This document shows, piece after piece, positions 45,120 through 52,999 of a stretch of DNA of 64,000 nucleotides (position 1 is the first letter of the stretch; every line of letters begins with the position of its first letter). This DNA comes from Demequina sp. NBRC 110051. Lineage in GTDB: Bacteria; Actinomycetota; Actinomycetes; Actinomycetales; Demequinaceae. Below the pieces are notes generated by a model. The model did not search any database and was not told the origin of the DNA. It worked only from the letters and a program-made list of their open reading frames with translations. The DNA lies in contig NZ_BBRH01000010.1 of assembly GCF_002090055.1 (NCBI RefSeq), positions 124,001 through 188,000 of the forward strand, given 5' to 3'. The position numbers were made by a program, and so were the translations under genes.

Positions 45120-46313
45120 ATGACGACGCAGCCGGTAGTCCCCTCGACGACGCGACGAGCTCGTTCCCGATTCGCAGCGCTCCTGGTAGCGGCCCTCGCA
45201 GTGGTGATCGCGGTACCCGCGACGGCGGCGCCGGCCTCGGCGGCCACCACTGGCTTTCGCGACGTCACGAACCACTATCAGTTCTATCGCGAGATCTCGT
45301 GGCTGACGGAGAAGGGCATCACCACGGGATACGCCGACAAGTCGTTCCGGCCCGAGCAGGAGGTCTCGCGTGAGGCCTTCGCGGCGTTCCTCTATCGGCT
45401 CGCGGGTCGACCCGGGGTGAGCGTGCCGAGCCGCTCGCCGTTCAAGGATGTCGACACGAGCGATCAGTTCTATCGCGAGATCGTGTGGCTCGAGAAGCAG
45501 AACATCACCACCGGGTGGGCGGACGGTACGTTCCGGCCCAAGGAGGCAATCTCGCGTTCGGCGATGGCGGCGTTCCTGTACCGCTACAAGGGGTCGCCGT
45601 CGTACTCGCCACCCTCGTCGTCCCGCTTCAAGGACATGCGGACCTCGTCGAAGTTCTACAAGGAGGTGTCCTGGCTCGCGACCACCGGCATGACCACCGG
45701 CTACGCCGACGGCACCTTCCGCCCCTACGACGGCACGTCGCGCGCCGCAACCGCCGCATTCCTCTTCCGCGGCTTCGGCAGCTCCTCGTATCAGGCGCCC
45801 ACCTATGTTGCGCCCGAGGTGAACTGGCGTCCCAGCGAGATTCTCTCCACGGCCCGCTCGCAGGTGGGCTACCGCGAGCCATCCTGGCGCGACAACAAGT
45901 TCAACGACTGGATTGGCGGCAGCAGCGCCTGGTGTTCGGTGTACGTGTCGTGGGTCTTCGAGGCCGCCGGGTACCCGGGCTACGTGCCGCGAGAGAAGTA
46001 CTTCAACTCGACCTACACATCGTCGGGATCGACCTTCGTCGGCAAGCTGCAGTCGGCCGGCGTGCTCGACTGGAACCCGAGCCTGTCAGACCTCAAGCCC
46101 GGCTATGTGGTCCTCATCAACTGGGGCGACGGCAAGGGCGCGAGCCACGCGGCCATCGTCGACCGTGTCTCCGGCAACGGTGCGTGGTTCTACGAGGGCA
46201 ACACCACCTCAGGCACAGGCGACAAGACGCGCGGCGTCTTTCACCGCTGGCGCAGCGCGTCGGTAATCGACGCGGTCTTCGACCCGCGTGACTACTACGA
46301 CGCCACTCACTGA
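45120..46313 (+). CDS. exported SLH-domain CHAP peptidase
   Basis: 397 residues. Signal peptide (about 1–42, AAPASAATTGF), three SLH repeats nearly identical to those of the preceding gene, then a CHAP (cysteine, histidine-dependent amidohydrolase/peptidase) domain with the Cys in SSAWCSVYVSWVFEAAGY and the His in ASHAAIVDRV, plus the Asn/Glu-containing FYEGNTTSG. Probably a peptidoglycan amidase or endopeptidase anchored by the SLH region. Same strand as the VanY protein; together they form a two-gene cell-wall remodelling set. Its stop overlaps that of the convergent MFS gene by seven bases. Confidence 0.9.
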   Translation: MTTQPVVPSTTRRARSRFAALLVAALAVVIAVPATAAPASAATTGFRDVTNHYQFYREISWLTEKGITTGYADKSFRPEQEVSREAFAAFLYRLAGRPGVSVPSRSPFKDVDTSDQFYREIVWLEKQNITTGWADGTFRPKEAISRSAMAAFLYRYKGSPSYSPPSSSRFKDMRTSSKFYKEVSWLATTGMTTGYADGTFRPYDGTSRAATAAFLFRGFGSSSYQAPTYVAPEVNWRPSEILSTARSQVGYREPSWRDNKFNDWIGGSSAWCSVYVSWVFEAAGYPGYVPREKYFNSTYTSSGSTFVGKLQSAGVLDWNPSLSDLKPGYVVLINWGDGKGASHAAIVDRVSGNGAWFYEGNTTSGTGDKTRGVFHRWRSASVIDAVFDPRDYYDATH

Positions 46314-47650
46314 GCCGAGGGCTGCCTTTGGGCGGCCGATGCCGTGGCAGGCCTCCGTACTCCCGGCCACCTCGCGAGGGTGAGGGCTCCGAGAGCAAGG
46401 GCGACCGCGATGGCGGCGAACGCGGCGGCGATGGAGGTGGCGCCCGCGAAGGCGCCGAGCCCGGCGGTGACCACGATGGCCGTCGCCTGCAGCGCCATCG
46501 AGTTCAGCGACAGCATGGTCGCGCGTTCCGCGGAGCTGACCTCGCGGTGCATGAGTTCCTCCGTGAGCGGGCCCGCGATCCCCAGGAACAGATAGAAGCC
46601 CACGAACGCGGCCCCCGCGCCCCACGGCTGTGGCACGGCAATCGCGGCGAGCGCGACCGCACCGGCGAGGGTGGCGAGCATCGCCGCGCGAGCGGCCCCG
46701 CGCGCGGCACGCATGGCGAGTGGGGCGAGCGCGGATCCGCTCGCGGACCCCAGGAACCCCGCGGTGACCAGGACAGCGTACGGTCCCGCAGCGGCTGTGG
46801 CCCCGCCCAACAGATCCGCCGCGTGCGCAGGCGCGAGAAGTTCGATGCCCGACAGGGCCGCCCCGAGCGCCGCGGTCAGCAGGAGCAGGCGTTGCAGCGC
46901 GCGCCTGTGTGCGGCGAGTCTCAACCCCCGACCGATCGCTCGCGGCACGTCGCGGGCGGTCTCAACGGTGCGCAACCGCAGGCGTGCCCACGGTGAGCCC
47001 AGCGTGACGGCGGCGGCTAGCGGTGCCGCCACGGCATCGGCCGCCGTCGGTGCGGTGGTGTCTGTGACCCATCGCGCGACGACCGCCACCTGAAGCACCG
47101 CCAGGGCCGCCTTGAAGATGAACGGCACCGACAGTGCGATCACGATCGCGCCGCTCGAAGGCAGCGGTACCGTAGCCGCGAGCGCGCCGGCGCCGAGGGC
47201 GCCCGCGGCGAGGGCGACCGACTCGGCGACGCCGGCGCGTGAAAGGCCGCGGGTGAGGTCGGCGTCGGGGTCGATGGCGTGGACCGAGTCGACATACCAG
47301 GCCTGCAACGGGCCCGAGTCGAGCGCGCGTGACAGACCCATCAGCAGGAAGGCCGCGGCGAGCCATCCCGGCGTGGTGGCGAACGCCAGCAGTAGCGCAG
47401 ACACGGCGCCGACGACGGCGGCCGCGATCATCACCGGGCGCCTGCCGATGACGTCCGATAGCCCGCCGGTAGGAAGTTCGAGGAGCAGCGTGGCGGCGCT
47501 GTAGACGGCCGTCAGGAGCCCAATGCTCGCGAGCGACATCCCGCGTGCGCTCAGCAGCAAGACCAGAGACGGGGCAATCAGCCCGATGGGCAGCCACCGC
47601 AGCGCCGTCAGGATAACGAAGCGGCTCCGGACAGTGGCGAGGTCGGTCAC
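46307..47650 (-). CDS. MFS transporter
   Basis: 447 residues with about twelve TM helices; the MFS loop 2–3 signature [17 protein letters not shown] is at residues ~63–79. Probably a drug or metabolite exporter, substrate unknown. GTG start at 47650 follows GGAGGCGCC and overlaps the stop of the upstream winged-helix regulator by four bases (GTGA), so the regulator very probably controls it. The C-terminus is a short Ala/Gln-rich tail. Confidence 0.9.
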   Translation of the reverse strand: MTDLATVRSRFVILTALRWLPIGLIAPSLVLLLSARGMSLASIGLLTAVYSAATLLLELPTGGLSDVIGRRPVMIAAAVVGAVSALLLAFATTPGWLAAAFLLMGLSRALDSGPLQAWYVDSVHAIDPDADLTRGLSRAGVAESVALAAGALGAGALAATVPLPSSGAIVIALSVPFIFKAALAVLQVAVVARWVTDTTAPTAADAVAAPLAAAVTLGSPWARLRLRTVETARDVPRAIGRGLRLAAHRRALQRLLLLTAALGAALSGIELLAPAHAADLLGGATAAAGPYAVLVTAGFLGSASGSALAPLAMRAARGAARAAMLATLAGAVALAAIAVPQPWGAGAAFVGFYLFLGIAGPLTEELMHREVSSAERATMLSLNSMALQATAIVVTAGLGAFAGATSIAAAFAAIAVALALGALTLARWPGVRRPATASAAQRQPSAQ

Positions 47651-48318
47651 GGCGCCTCCTCGCCGGGGTATGCGTAGCCGAAGTAGCGCACGGCGCGGGC
47701 GCCGTCGGGCCGCGCGGACGGGTCGTCGTCGCGAGTCACGAAGGGCGCGAAGAGCGCCATCATCTGGCGCTTGAGGTCGGTGAGCTCCTCTGGCGTCATC
47801 CACGCGACCACGTCGGTGGACATATCGGCCTCGCGCCACTCCTGGGGCTCCCCGGGGCGGCGAGCGCGATAGGCGCGCCAAGCGCCAAAACGGTAGTCCT
47901 CGATAACGTCCGAGAGGGACTCGGCCGCGCGGGCGTGCGCGACGCCGCTCGTGCCCGAGGAATTCCAACTGATGCCCTCGTCGCGTGCCTTCCAGGGGCG
48001 TTCGCGGCCCACGCCGCCCTCGGCGGGTGTGACATGGCCGAACTTGGCGAGTTGGCGCAGGTGATACGAGCAGTTCGCAGGGGTTTGGCCCAGGCGCTCC
48101 GCACACTGCGAGGCCGTGAGGGGGCCGCTCGCAAGCAGGTCGAGCAGCGCGAAGCGCACGGGATGGGCGAGCGCGCGCAACTCCCGGGGATCAGTGATCT
48201 CGCGCACGGGCCACGGCATGCCGGTCGAAGGGGAGTTGGGAACCGCGGGCGCGACTGGCTCGGGCGCGTCAGCTGGAGCGACATGGTTCGCACCGCCACG
48301 GATTTCGTCTTCCTTCAT
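47647..48318 (-). CDS. ArsR-like winged helix-turn-helix regulator
   Basis: 223 residues. A disordered N-terminus (1–33) is followed by an ArsR/HTH_20 winged helix (residues ~40–100: [55 protein letters not shown]). The C-terminal 120 residues are characteristic of a group of actinobacterial regulators and probably bind the ligand. It is encoded just upstream of, and coupled to, the MFS transporter. The palindrome CCTTTCGAAAGG in its promoter is a candidate autoregulatory site. Confidence 0.88.
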   Translation of the reverse strand: MKEDEIRGGANHVAPADAPEPVAPAVPNSPSTGMPWPVREITDPRELRALAHPVRFALLDLLASGPLTASQCAERLGQTPANCSYHLRQLAKFGHVTPAEGGVGRERPWKARDEGISWNSSGTSGVAHARAAESLSDVIEDYRFGAWRAYRARRPGEPQEWREADMSTDVVAWMTPEELTDLKRQMMALFAPFVTRDDDPSARPDGARAVRYFGYAYPGEEAP

Positions 48319-48331
48319 GTGTTGAAAGTAA

Positions 48332-48343
48332 CCTTTCGAAAGG
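48332..48343. promoter_or_regulatory. 12-bp palindrome in the regulator promoter
   Basis: CCTTTCGAAAGG is a perfect palindrome between a TTGCAA -35-like element and a TTACTT -10-like element on the minus strand, placed to let the winged-helix regulator repress its own operon. Confidence 0.55.
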
Positions 48344-48389
48344 ATTGTTGCAACAGGACCCGTGGCGCGGCGTTCGTGCCGGCGAGACA

Positions 48390-48395
48390 TAGGGT
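48390..48395 (+). promoter_or_regulatory. -10 element TAGGGT for rarA, leaderless type
   Basis: TAGGGT ends seven bases before the rarA ATG, as it does in front of zapE. Confidence 0.5.
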
Positions 48396-48402
48396 GGGCG
48401 CC

Positions 48403-49758
48403 ATGGACCTGTTCGAGTCGACAGAGCGCACCGGCAGCGGCGTTCCCGAGCCCGGACCCAATGCACCCCTTGCGGTTCGGATGCGCCCGCGCCAGCTCGA
48501 CGAGGTGGTCGGCCAGTCGCATCTGCTGACCGAGGGCAGTCCGCTGAGGCGCCTGGTGGGGGAGAACGCGCCCGCGACATCGGTGATCCTGTGGGGCCCG
48601 CCGGGCACCGGCAAGACCACCCTGGCGTACCTGGTGGCCGGCTCACGCCGCTTTGTCGAGCTGTCCGCGGTCACCGCTGGTATCAAGGATGTGCGCGCCG
48701 TCATCGACGACTCCAAGCGCCGCATCGCCACCGGCGAGCGCGAGACGGTGCTGTTCGTCGACGAGATCCACCGCTTCACCCGTACGCAGCAGGACGCGCT
48801 CCTGCCTGCGGTCGAGAACCGCTGGGTCACGCTCATTGGCGCCACCACCGAGAACCCGAGCTTCTCGGTGGTCGGACCACTCCTGTCGCGCTCGTTGTTG
48901 CTCACGTTGCAGCCACTCGCGAGTCAGGACCTGGGCGCGCTCATCGATCGGGCGCTCACCGACGAGCGCGGGCTCGCCGGTCGCGTGACGCTCGCGCCCG
49001 AGGCGCGCGAGCACATACTGCGCGTCGCCGGCGCCGACGCCCGCAAGTCGCTCACGCTCCTCGAGGCGGTGGCCGATGCCGCACTCGCCAAGGGCCCCAC
49101 CTCACCCGACGCTCTGCCCGAGATCACGGCCGAGATCACCGAGCGCACCATGGACGCGGCGCTCGTCGCGTACGACAAGTCGGGAGACCAGCATTACGAC
49201 GTCATCAGCGCGTTCATCAAGTCGGTGCGCGGCTCCGATGTGGACGCCGCGCTGCACTACTTGGCGCGGATGGTGGTGGCGGGGGAGGACCCGCGGTTCA
49301 TTGCGCGCCGCCTCGTGATTCTGGCCTCGGAGGACATCGGCATGGCCGATCCGCAGGGGCTCGTGATCGCGCAGGCCGCCGCCGATGCCGTCAGTTTCAT
49401 CGGTATGCCCGAGGGCCGTATCCCGCTCGCCGAGGCGACCACCTACCTCGCCACCGCGCCCAAGTCCAACCGTTCGTATCGGGCGATCGACGCGGCGATC
49501 GCCGACGTGCGCGCCGGCAAGGCCGGCGTGGTGCCCGAACACCTCCGTGACGCGCACTACGCGGGTGCGGAGCGCATCGGCCATGGAAAGAACTACGTCT
49601 ACAGCCACGACGCACCCGGGGGAGTGGCGCACCAGGAGTACCTGCCCGATGCCCTGCGCGGCGCGCAGTATTACCGGCCCACCGAGTTCGGCTTCGAGCG
49701 CACGGTGACCGATCGCATGACGCGCATCCGGGAGATGCTGGGGCGCGACGGGGCCTGA
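48403..49758 (+). CDS. rarA: replication-associated recombination ATPase RarA/MgsA
   Basis: AAA+ ATPase of the WRNIP1/Mgs1/RarA family that acts at stalled replication forks. 451 residues: Walker [10 protein letters not shown] at 65–73, Walker [11 protein letters not shown] near residue 120, sensor 1 [11 protein letters not shown], arginine finger region, and the C-terminal tetramerisation domain with [23 protein letters not shown]. The ATG at 48403 is preceded by TAGGGT with no Shine-Dalgarno sequence. Divergent from the winged-helix regulator. Confidence 0.95.
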   Translation: MDLFESTERTGSGVPEPGPNAPLAVRMRPRQLDEVVGQSHLLTEGSPLRRLVGENAPATSVILWGPPGTGKTTLAYLVAGSRRFVELSAVTAGIKDVRAVIDDSKRRIATGERETVLFVDEIHRFTRTQQDALLPAVENRWVTLIGATTENPSFSVVGPLLSRSLLLTLQPLASQDLGALIDRALTDERGLAGRVTLAPEAREHILRVAGADARKSLTLLEAVADAALAKGPTSPDALPEITAEITERTMDAALVAYDKSGDQHYDVISAFIKSVRGSDVDAALHYLARMVVAGEDPRFIARRLVILASEDIGMADPQGLVIAQAAADAVSFIGMPEGRIPLAEATTYLATAPKSNRSYRAIDAAIADVRAGKAGVVPEHLRDAHYAGAERIGHGKNYVYSHDAPGGVAHQEYLPDALRGAQYYRPTEFGFERTVTDRMTRIREMLGRDGA

Positions 49759-49798
49759 TGCTCCAGACCTATCTCCGCTTGATCATGGCGGGAGGCTC

Positions 49799-51283
49799 TC
49801 AGCGGCCACCGACATTGGCGTTGGGCGGGGGCACCGGACGCGGGTAGCCGGCCAGATCTCGGCCAATATCCAGCGCGAACCTGCCGCCCGGGATGCGTCG
49901 CTGTTCAGGGTCAACCGATACCGGCGGGGTGAACCACACCTCGCGGCCGTTGATCTCGATGCCCCATTCCTCGCGATGGATGTCGTGGTGACATCCGACG
50001 CACAACGCGATGCCGTTGGCGAGGTCGGTCTTGCCTCTGTCTCGGAACCACCATTTGATGTGGTGGATTTCGCAGTGCTCGGGTGGGAGGTGACACCGCG
50101 CGCACCCGCCGTCGCGCTCGAAGATGGCGGTGATCTGCTCTGGAGTGAAGCCTCGCTCCTGCTCGCCCACGGCGAGGACCGCCCCATCGCCTCCGAGCAC
50201 CATCGGGATGAACGTCGCGTCGCACGCCTGTTGGCGCATCGTCGCGACCGAGACGGGGGTGGTCATGCCGTCGATCGTGGCGATGCCGGAGCCCTCGATG
50301 ACGTCCGAGAGGTCCATGCGCACGTTCATGGTCGTCACGACGCCGTGCTTGGTGCTCGCCTCGCAGCTGATCGCGTGGCGGCACAGCCACGTGAGGGCGT
50401 CGGCGCGGACCTGGACGGTGGTGCGCGTGTCTGGTTCGTTGCGGTCGCCGTCGCGTCGGTTGCGGAACTGGCGCCTGGCGATCTGCTCGATGGTGGTCTT
50501 GACGGCGGCGGCGGAGGGAACATCGAGCCGCGCCGTCAGCGTCCACATGCCATCGCGCTCCTCGCGCCAAGTGACGGAGCGGTTCTTGGTGGCGCGCTTC
50601 TCGCGCTCGTGGAGCTCGGGCGCCTTCAGGAGCGCTTCGGCCTGCTCGACCATCGCGTAGACCTCGCGCAGGCTGAGGCTGCGGGCGCGCATCACGAACC
50701 GCTCCTCGTACTCGGACAGCTTGTCTCGCTCGACGCGCTCGCCGATGCGGTCAAGTGCCTCGGTGATCACGCCTGCGTTCGGGATAGACAGGTTGCCGCT
50801 GGATTGTGCCTCCGCGATCAGCGGGTATCGCGGTCCCGGGGCGTCCGGCGCATCGATCACGCTGGGCGACTCGAACTCGGTGCCGGGCGAGTCGGTGTCG
50901 CCACCGTCCGGGCCGTTGACGCCATTTCCGGTGGTCACTTCAACGGGCCGCGGCGGCTCCTCGTGGGGCCTCCAGGCGCCGCCCGCGTTGATGAGTTGAC
51001 GCGCATGGCCCATGGTGTCGCCGGTGATGGTGGCGATCATGCCGGCGGGGGATCGGTAACCGTGCTTGCGGGCCAGGTCCTCGCGGCCGATGGCGTTCGC
51101 GCCCGAGCGTCGAGCCAACTCGGCTGCGAACCGAGCTAGCAGGGCGTTGGAAGCCTGCACTAGCAGTGCGACGGACGCCTGCCCGCTGAGGAACTCGTCA
51201 TCACTCGTCGTGGCGAGCTCGCCCACGCCGGTCAGGGCGCGCACCTGAACTGCGAGGTTGTCGACGTCGTCCGAGAAGGTCAT
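49799..51283 (-). CDS. DUF222/HNH endonuclease domain protein
   Basis: 494 residues. DUF222 (the 13E12-repeat family region) covers the middle, followed by an HNH nuclease domain near the C-terminus, ERDGGCARCHLPPEHCEIHHI and GIALCVGCHHDIHREEW, with the zinc-binding Cys and the catalytic His. This family is multi-copy in many actinobacteria, often solitary; a mobile or phage origin has been discussed but no repeats, attachment sites or transposase flank this copy. Residues ~110–150 are Pro/Gly/Asp-rich. Monocistronic. Confidence 0.9.
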   Translation of the reverse strand: MTFSDDVDNLAVQVRALTGVGELATTSDDEFLSGQASVALLVQASNALLARFAAELARRSGANAIGREDLARKHGYRSPAGMIATITGDTMGHARQLINAGGAWRPHEEPPRPVEVTTGNGVNGPDGGDTDSPGTEFESPSVIDAPDAPGPRYPLIAEAQSSGNLSIPNAGVITEALDRIGERVERDKLSEYEERFVMRARSLSLREVYAMVEQAEALLKAPELHEREKRATKNRSVTWREERDGMWTLTARLDVPSAAAVKTTIEQIARRQFRNRRDGDRNEPDTRTTVQVRADALTWLCRHAISCEASTKHGVVTTMNVRMDLSDVIEGSGIATIDGMTTPVSVATMRQQACDATFIPMVLGGDGAVLAVGEQERGFTPEQITAIFERDGGCARCHLPPEHCEIHHIKWWFRDRGKTDLANGIALCVGCHHDIHREEWGIEINGREVWFTPPVSVDPEQRRIPGGRFALDIGRDLAGYPRPVPPPNANVGGR

Positions 51284-51616
51284 GCATCCAGCCCACCAGG
51301 GCGCGACCGGTACCGCGAGGGTCTACCAAGATCTGGGGAGAACCACCGCGAGGGGTCCAGTCTGGGGACGACGGCAGCGCACGCGCGCGCATGGCGTGCA
51401 CCCGCTCGCGTCGTATGCACCCGCTCGCGTCACGCGCGCGGGCCCATGCGCACGCCAGCGAGCACGTGAGCTCGAGTGCGCCTGCGCCTACGCGCACCAG
51501 CGCGCGCTCGCACCCGGCGCGCGCACGTGCGGGCGTCACGGGTGCGCATACGCACACTCACGGCGCACATAAGGGTGCCGCCACGCGCGCCTACACCGAC
51601 CGCTAACGTAGTCACC
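51284..51616. other. 333-base gene-free interval with a purine-pyrimidine tract
   Basis: No gene or RNA is recognisable. The left third is the upstream region of the DUF222 gene. About 51375–51570 is a CG/CA-rich alternating tract with two ~17-base near-repeats (CACCCGCTCGCGTC…), whose reverse complement shares words with the tract before hisS. A -10 element TAACGT (51604–51609) precedes the next gene. Confidence 0.7.
51375..51570. repeat. alternating purine-pyrimidine tract with direct repeats
   Basis: Contains GCACCCGCTCGCGTC twice (starting near 51408 and 51426) and many GCGCAC/CGTGCG steps. The reverse complement matches the 38200–38345 tract at GTGACGCGAGCGGG. Confidence 0.75.
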
Positions 51617-52003
51617 GTGTTCGCATCGACCGCCGCAGTTATCCTGCTGGTGCTCCTCGCAGGGCTCGCCGTCTTCCAGATCGCCCTGGCAGCGGGCGCG
51701 CCGCTCGGCCGTTTCGCGTTCGGCGGTCAACACGAGCACACGCTTCCCACTCAACTTCGCGTCGCCGCGGCTCTCACCGTCGTCGTCTACGCGGTCATGG
51801 CGTGGGTGGTCCTCGAGTCCAGTGGCGTCACCGACCTCACCCCAGACTCCACCGACGCCGTCGGCGCCTGGATCCTCACCGGCGTCCTCGCGCTGAACAT
51901 CCTCCCCAATGCCATCTCGCGCTCGCCCCACGAACGTGCCACCATGACACCCATCGTCACCGTCATGGCCGCCTGCGCGCTGGTCCTCGCGCTCACGGCC
52001 TGA
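51617..52003 (+). CDS. small membrane protein, 128 aa
   Basis: Four hydrophobic segments (about 3–25, 48–68, 82–102 and 108–127). The N-terminus VFASTAAVILLVLLAGLAVFQIALAAGAPLGRFAFGGQH and LPTQLRVAAALTVVVYAVMAWVV match a widespread actinobacterial hypothetical family, function unknown. Starts at GTG 51617, seven bases after a -10-like TAACGT, so the message is probably leaderless. The frame runs open upstream through the repeat tract, but that part is Arg-rich and not convincing. Confidence 0.7.
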   Translation: MFASTAAVILLVLLAGLAVFQIALAAGAPLGRFAFGGQHEHTLPTQLRVAAALTVVVYAVMAWVVLESSGVTDLTPDSTDAVGAWILTGVLALNILPNAISRSPHERATMTPIVTVMAACALVLALTA

Positions 52004-52069
52004 GCGCACACCGCCTCAACACACCAAGACCCTGCGCGTCGCACCCGAGACATCCGCCACCGGGCCTGC

Positions 52070-52075
52070 TACCAT
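52070..52075 (+). promoter_or_regulatory. -10 element TACCAT for rpsD
   Basis: TACCAT starts a leader of about 110 bases before the rpsD ATG. The leader is long for this genome and could carry feedback control by S4, as known in other bacteria; I see no clear conserved structure. Confidence 0.4.
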
Positions 52076-52184
52076 TGTTGAGCCCTCGCGGACGGTTGGC
52101 TGCTGTCGCCGCGACATCTCTCATGATCTGAGTGGGAACGACCGCGTCCCCACGTCAGAGGCAACAAGCAAGGAACATCCAAGA

Positions 52185-52811
52185 ATGACTTCAGTACAGC
52201 GTGCGCGCCGCCAGGTGCGTCTTTCGCGTGCCCTGGGCCTCGCTCTGACGCCCAAGGCTGTCAAGCACTTCGAGAAGCGTCCCTACCCGCCCGGCGAGCA
52301 CGGTCGTACCGCCCGCCGCAAGGAAAGCGACTACGCCGTTCGTCTGCGCGAGAAGCAGCGTCTTCGCGCCCAGTACGGCCTGCGTGAGAAGCAGATGACC
52401 CGCGTCTTCGAGGAGGCCCGCAAGGACTCCCGTCGTACCGGTGACGCCTTCGTCGAGCTCCTCGAGATGCGCCTCGACGCCCTGGTGCTGCGTGCCGGCT
52501 TTGGCCGCACCATCCTCCAGGCCCGTCAGGCCGTTCTGCACCGCCACATCCTCGTGGACGGTCAGATCGTCGACCGCCCCTCGTTCCGCGTGAAGCCCGG
52601 CCAGACCATCCAGGTCAAGCCCAAGGCCGTCACCATGGAGCCCTACATGGCTGCCGCCGCCGGCGCGCACCGTGACGTGCTCCCCGAGGTCCCGGACTAC
52701 CTCGACGTCACCCTCGAGAAGCTGACCGCCAAGCTGGTCCGCCGCCCCGAGCGTGCCGAGGTCCCCGTGACCTGCGAGGTTCAGCTGGTCGTCGAGTACT
52801 ACGCCCGCTAA
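52185..52811 (+). CDS. rpsD: 30S ribosomal protein S4
   Basis: Primary 16S rRNA-binding protein of the small subunit. 208 residues with the family's TSVQRARRQVRLSRALGLALTPKAVKHFEKRPYPPGEHG start and the S4 RNA-binding motif (RLDALVLRAGFGRTILQARQAVLHRHILVDGQIVDRPSFRVKPGQ). It lacks zinc-binding cysteines, i.e. the zinc-free (C-) form that actinobacteria often carry. It stands apart from the ribosomal protein operons, with its own promoter and terminator, ahead of alaS. The N-terminus starts at ATG 52185. Confidence 0.96.
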   Translation: MTSVQRARRQVRLSRALGLALTPKAVKHFEKRPYPPGEHGRTARRKESDYAVRLREKQRLRAQYGLREKQMTRVFEEARKDSRRTGDAFVELLEMRLDALVLRAGFGRTILQARQAVLHRHILVDGQIVDRPSFRVKPGQTIQVKPKAVTMEPYMAAAAGAHRDVLPEVPDYLDVTLEKLTAKLVRRPERAEVPVTCEVQLVVEYYAR

Positions 52812-52839
52812 GCGAGCGCGGTACACCCAAGACACACTC

Positions 52840-52875
52840 AGCCGCTGGGTTCCGGTCCGTCCGGGCCCAGCGGCT
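52840..52875 (+). terminator. terminator after rpsD
   Basis: 10-bp stem AGCCGCTGGG (52840–52849) with CCCAGCGGCT (52866–52875), a loop that can form an inner 4-bp CCGG stem, and a T-rich tail TTTGTCATAC. Confidence 0.8.
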
Positions 52876-52879
52876 TTGT

Positions 52880-52935
52880 CATACTTGACCGGGTCGGGTA
52901 CGAAAACCCGACCACGGCATCGGACGGCCGATGCC
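52880..52935 (+). promoter_or_regulatory. alaS promoter and two leader hairpins
   Basis: A -10-like CATACT (52880–52885) is followed by a perfect 8-bp stem GGTCGGGT/ACCCGACC (52892–52899 / 52906–52913) and by GGCATCGG/CCGATGCC (52916–52923 / 52928–52935), the latter made from a degenerate and an exact copy of the dispersed motif. Confidence 0.5.
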
Positions 52936-52999
52936 ACCCTCACCCGGGCTACCGGGCCCTCCGGCCCGTAGGCCCGCACCATCCGTACTGGAGGACAGG

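Noticed and set aside
49799-51283. Mobile element around the DUF222/HNH protein
   Set aside because: No inverted repeats, transposase, integrase or target duplication nearby; such solitary copies are common in actinobacteria.
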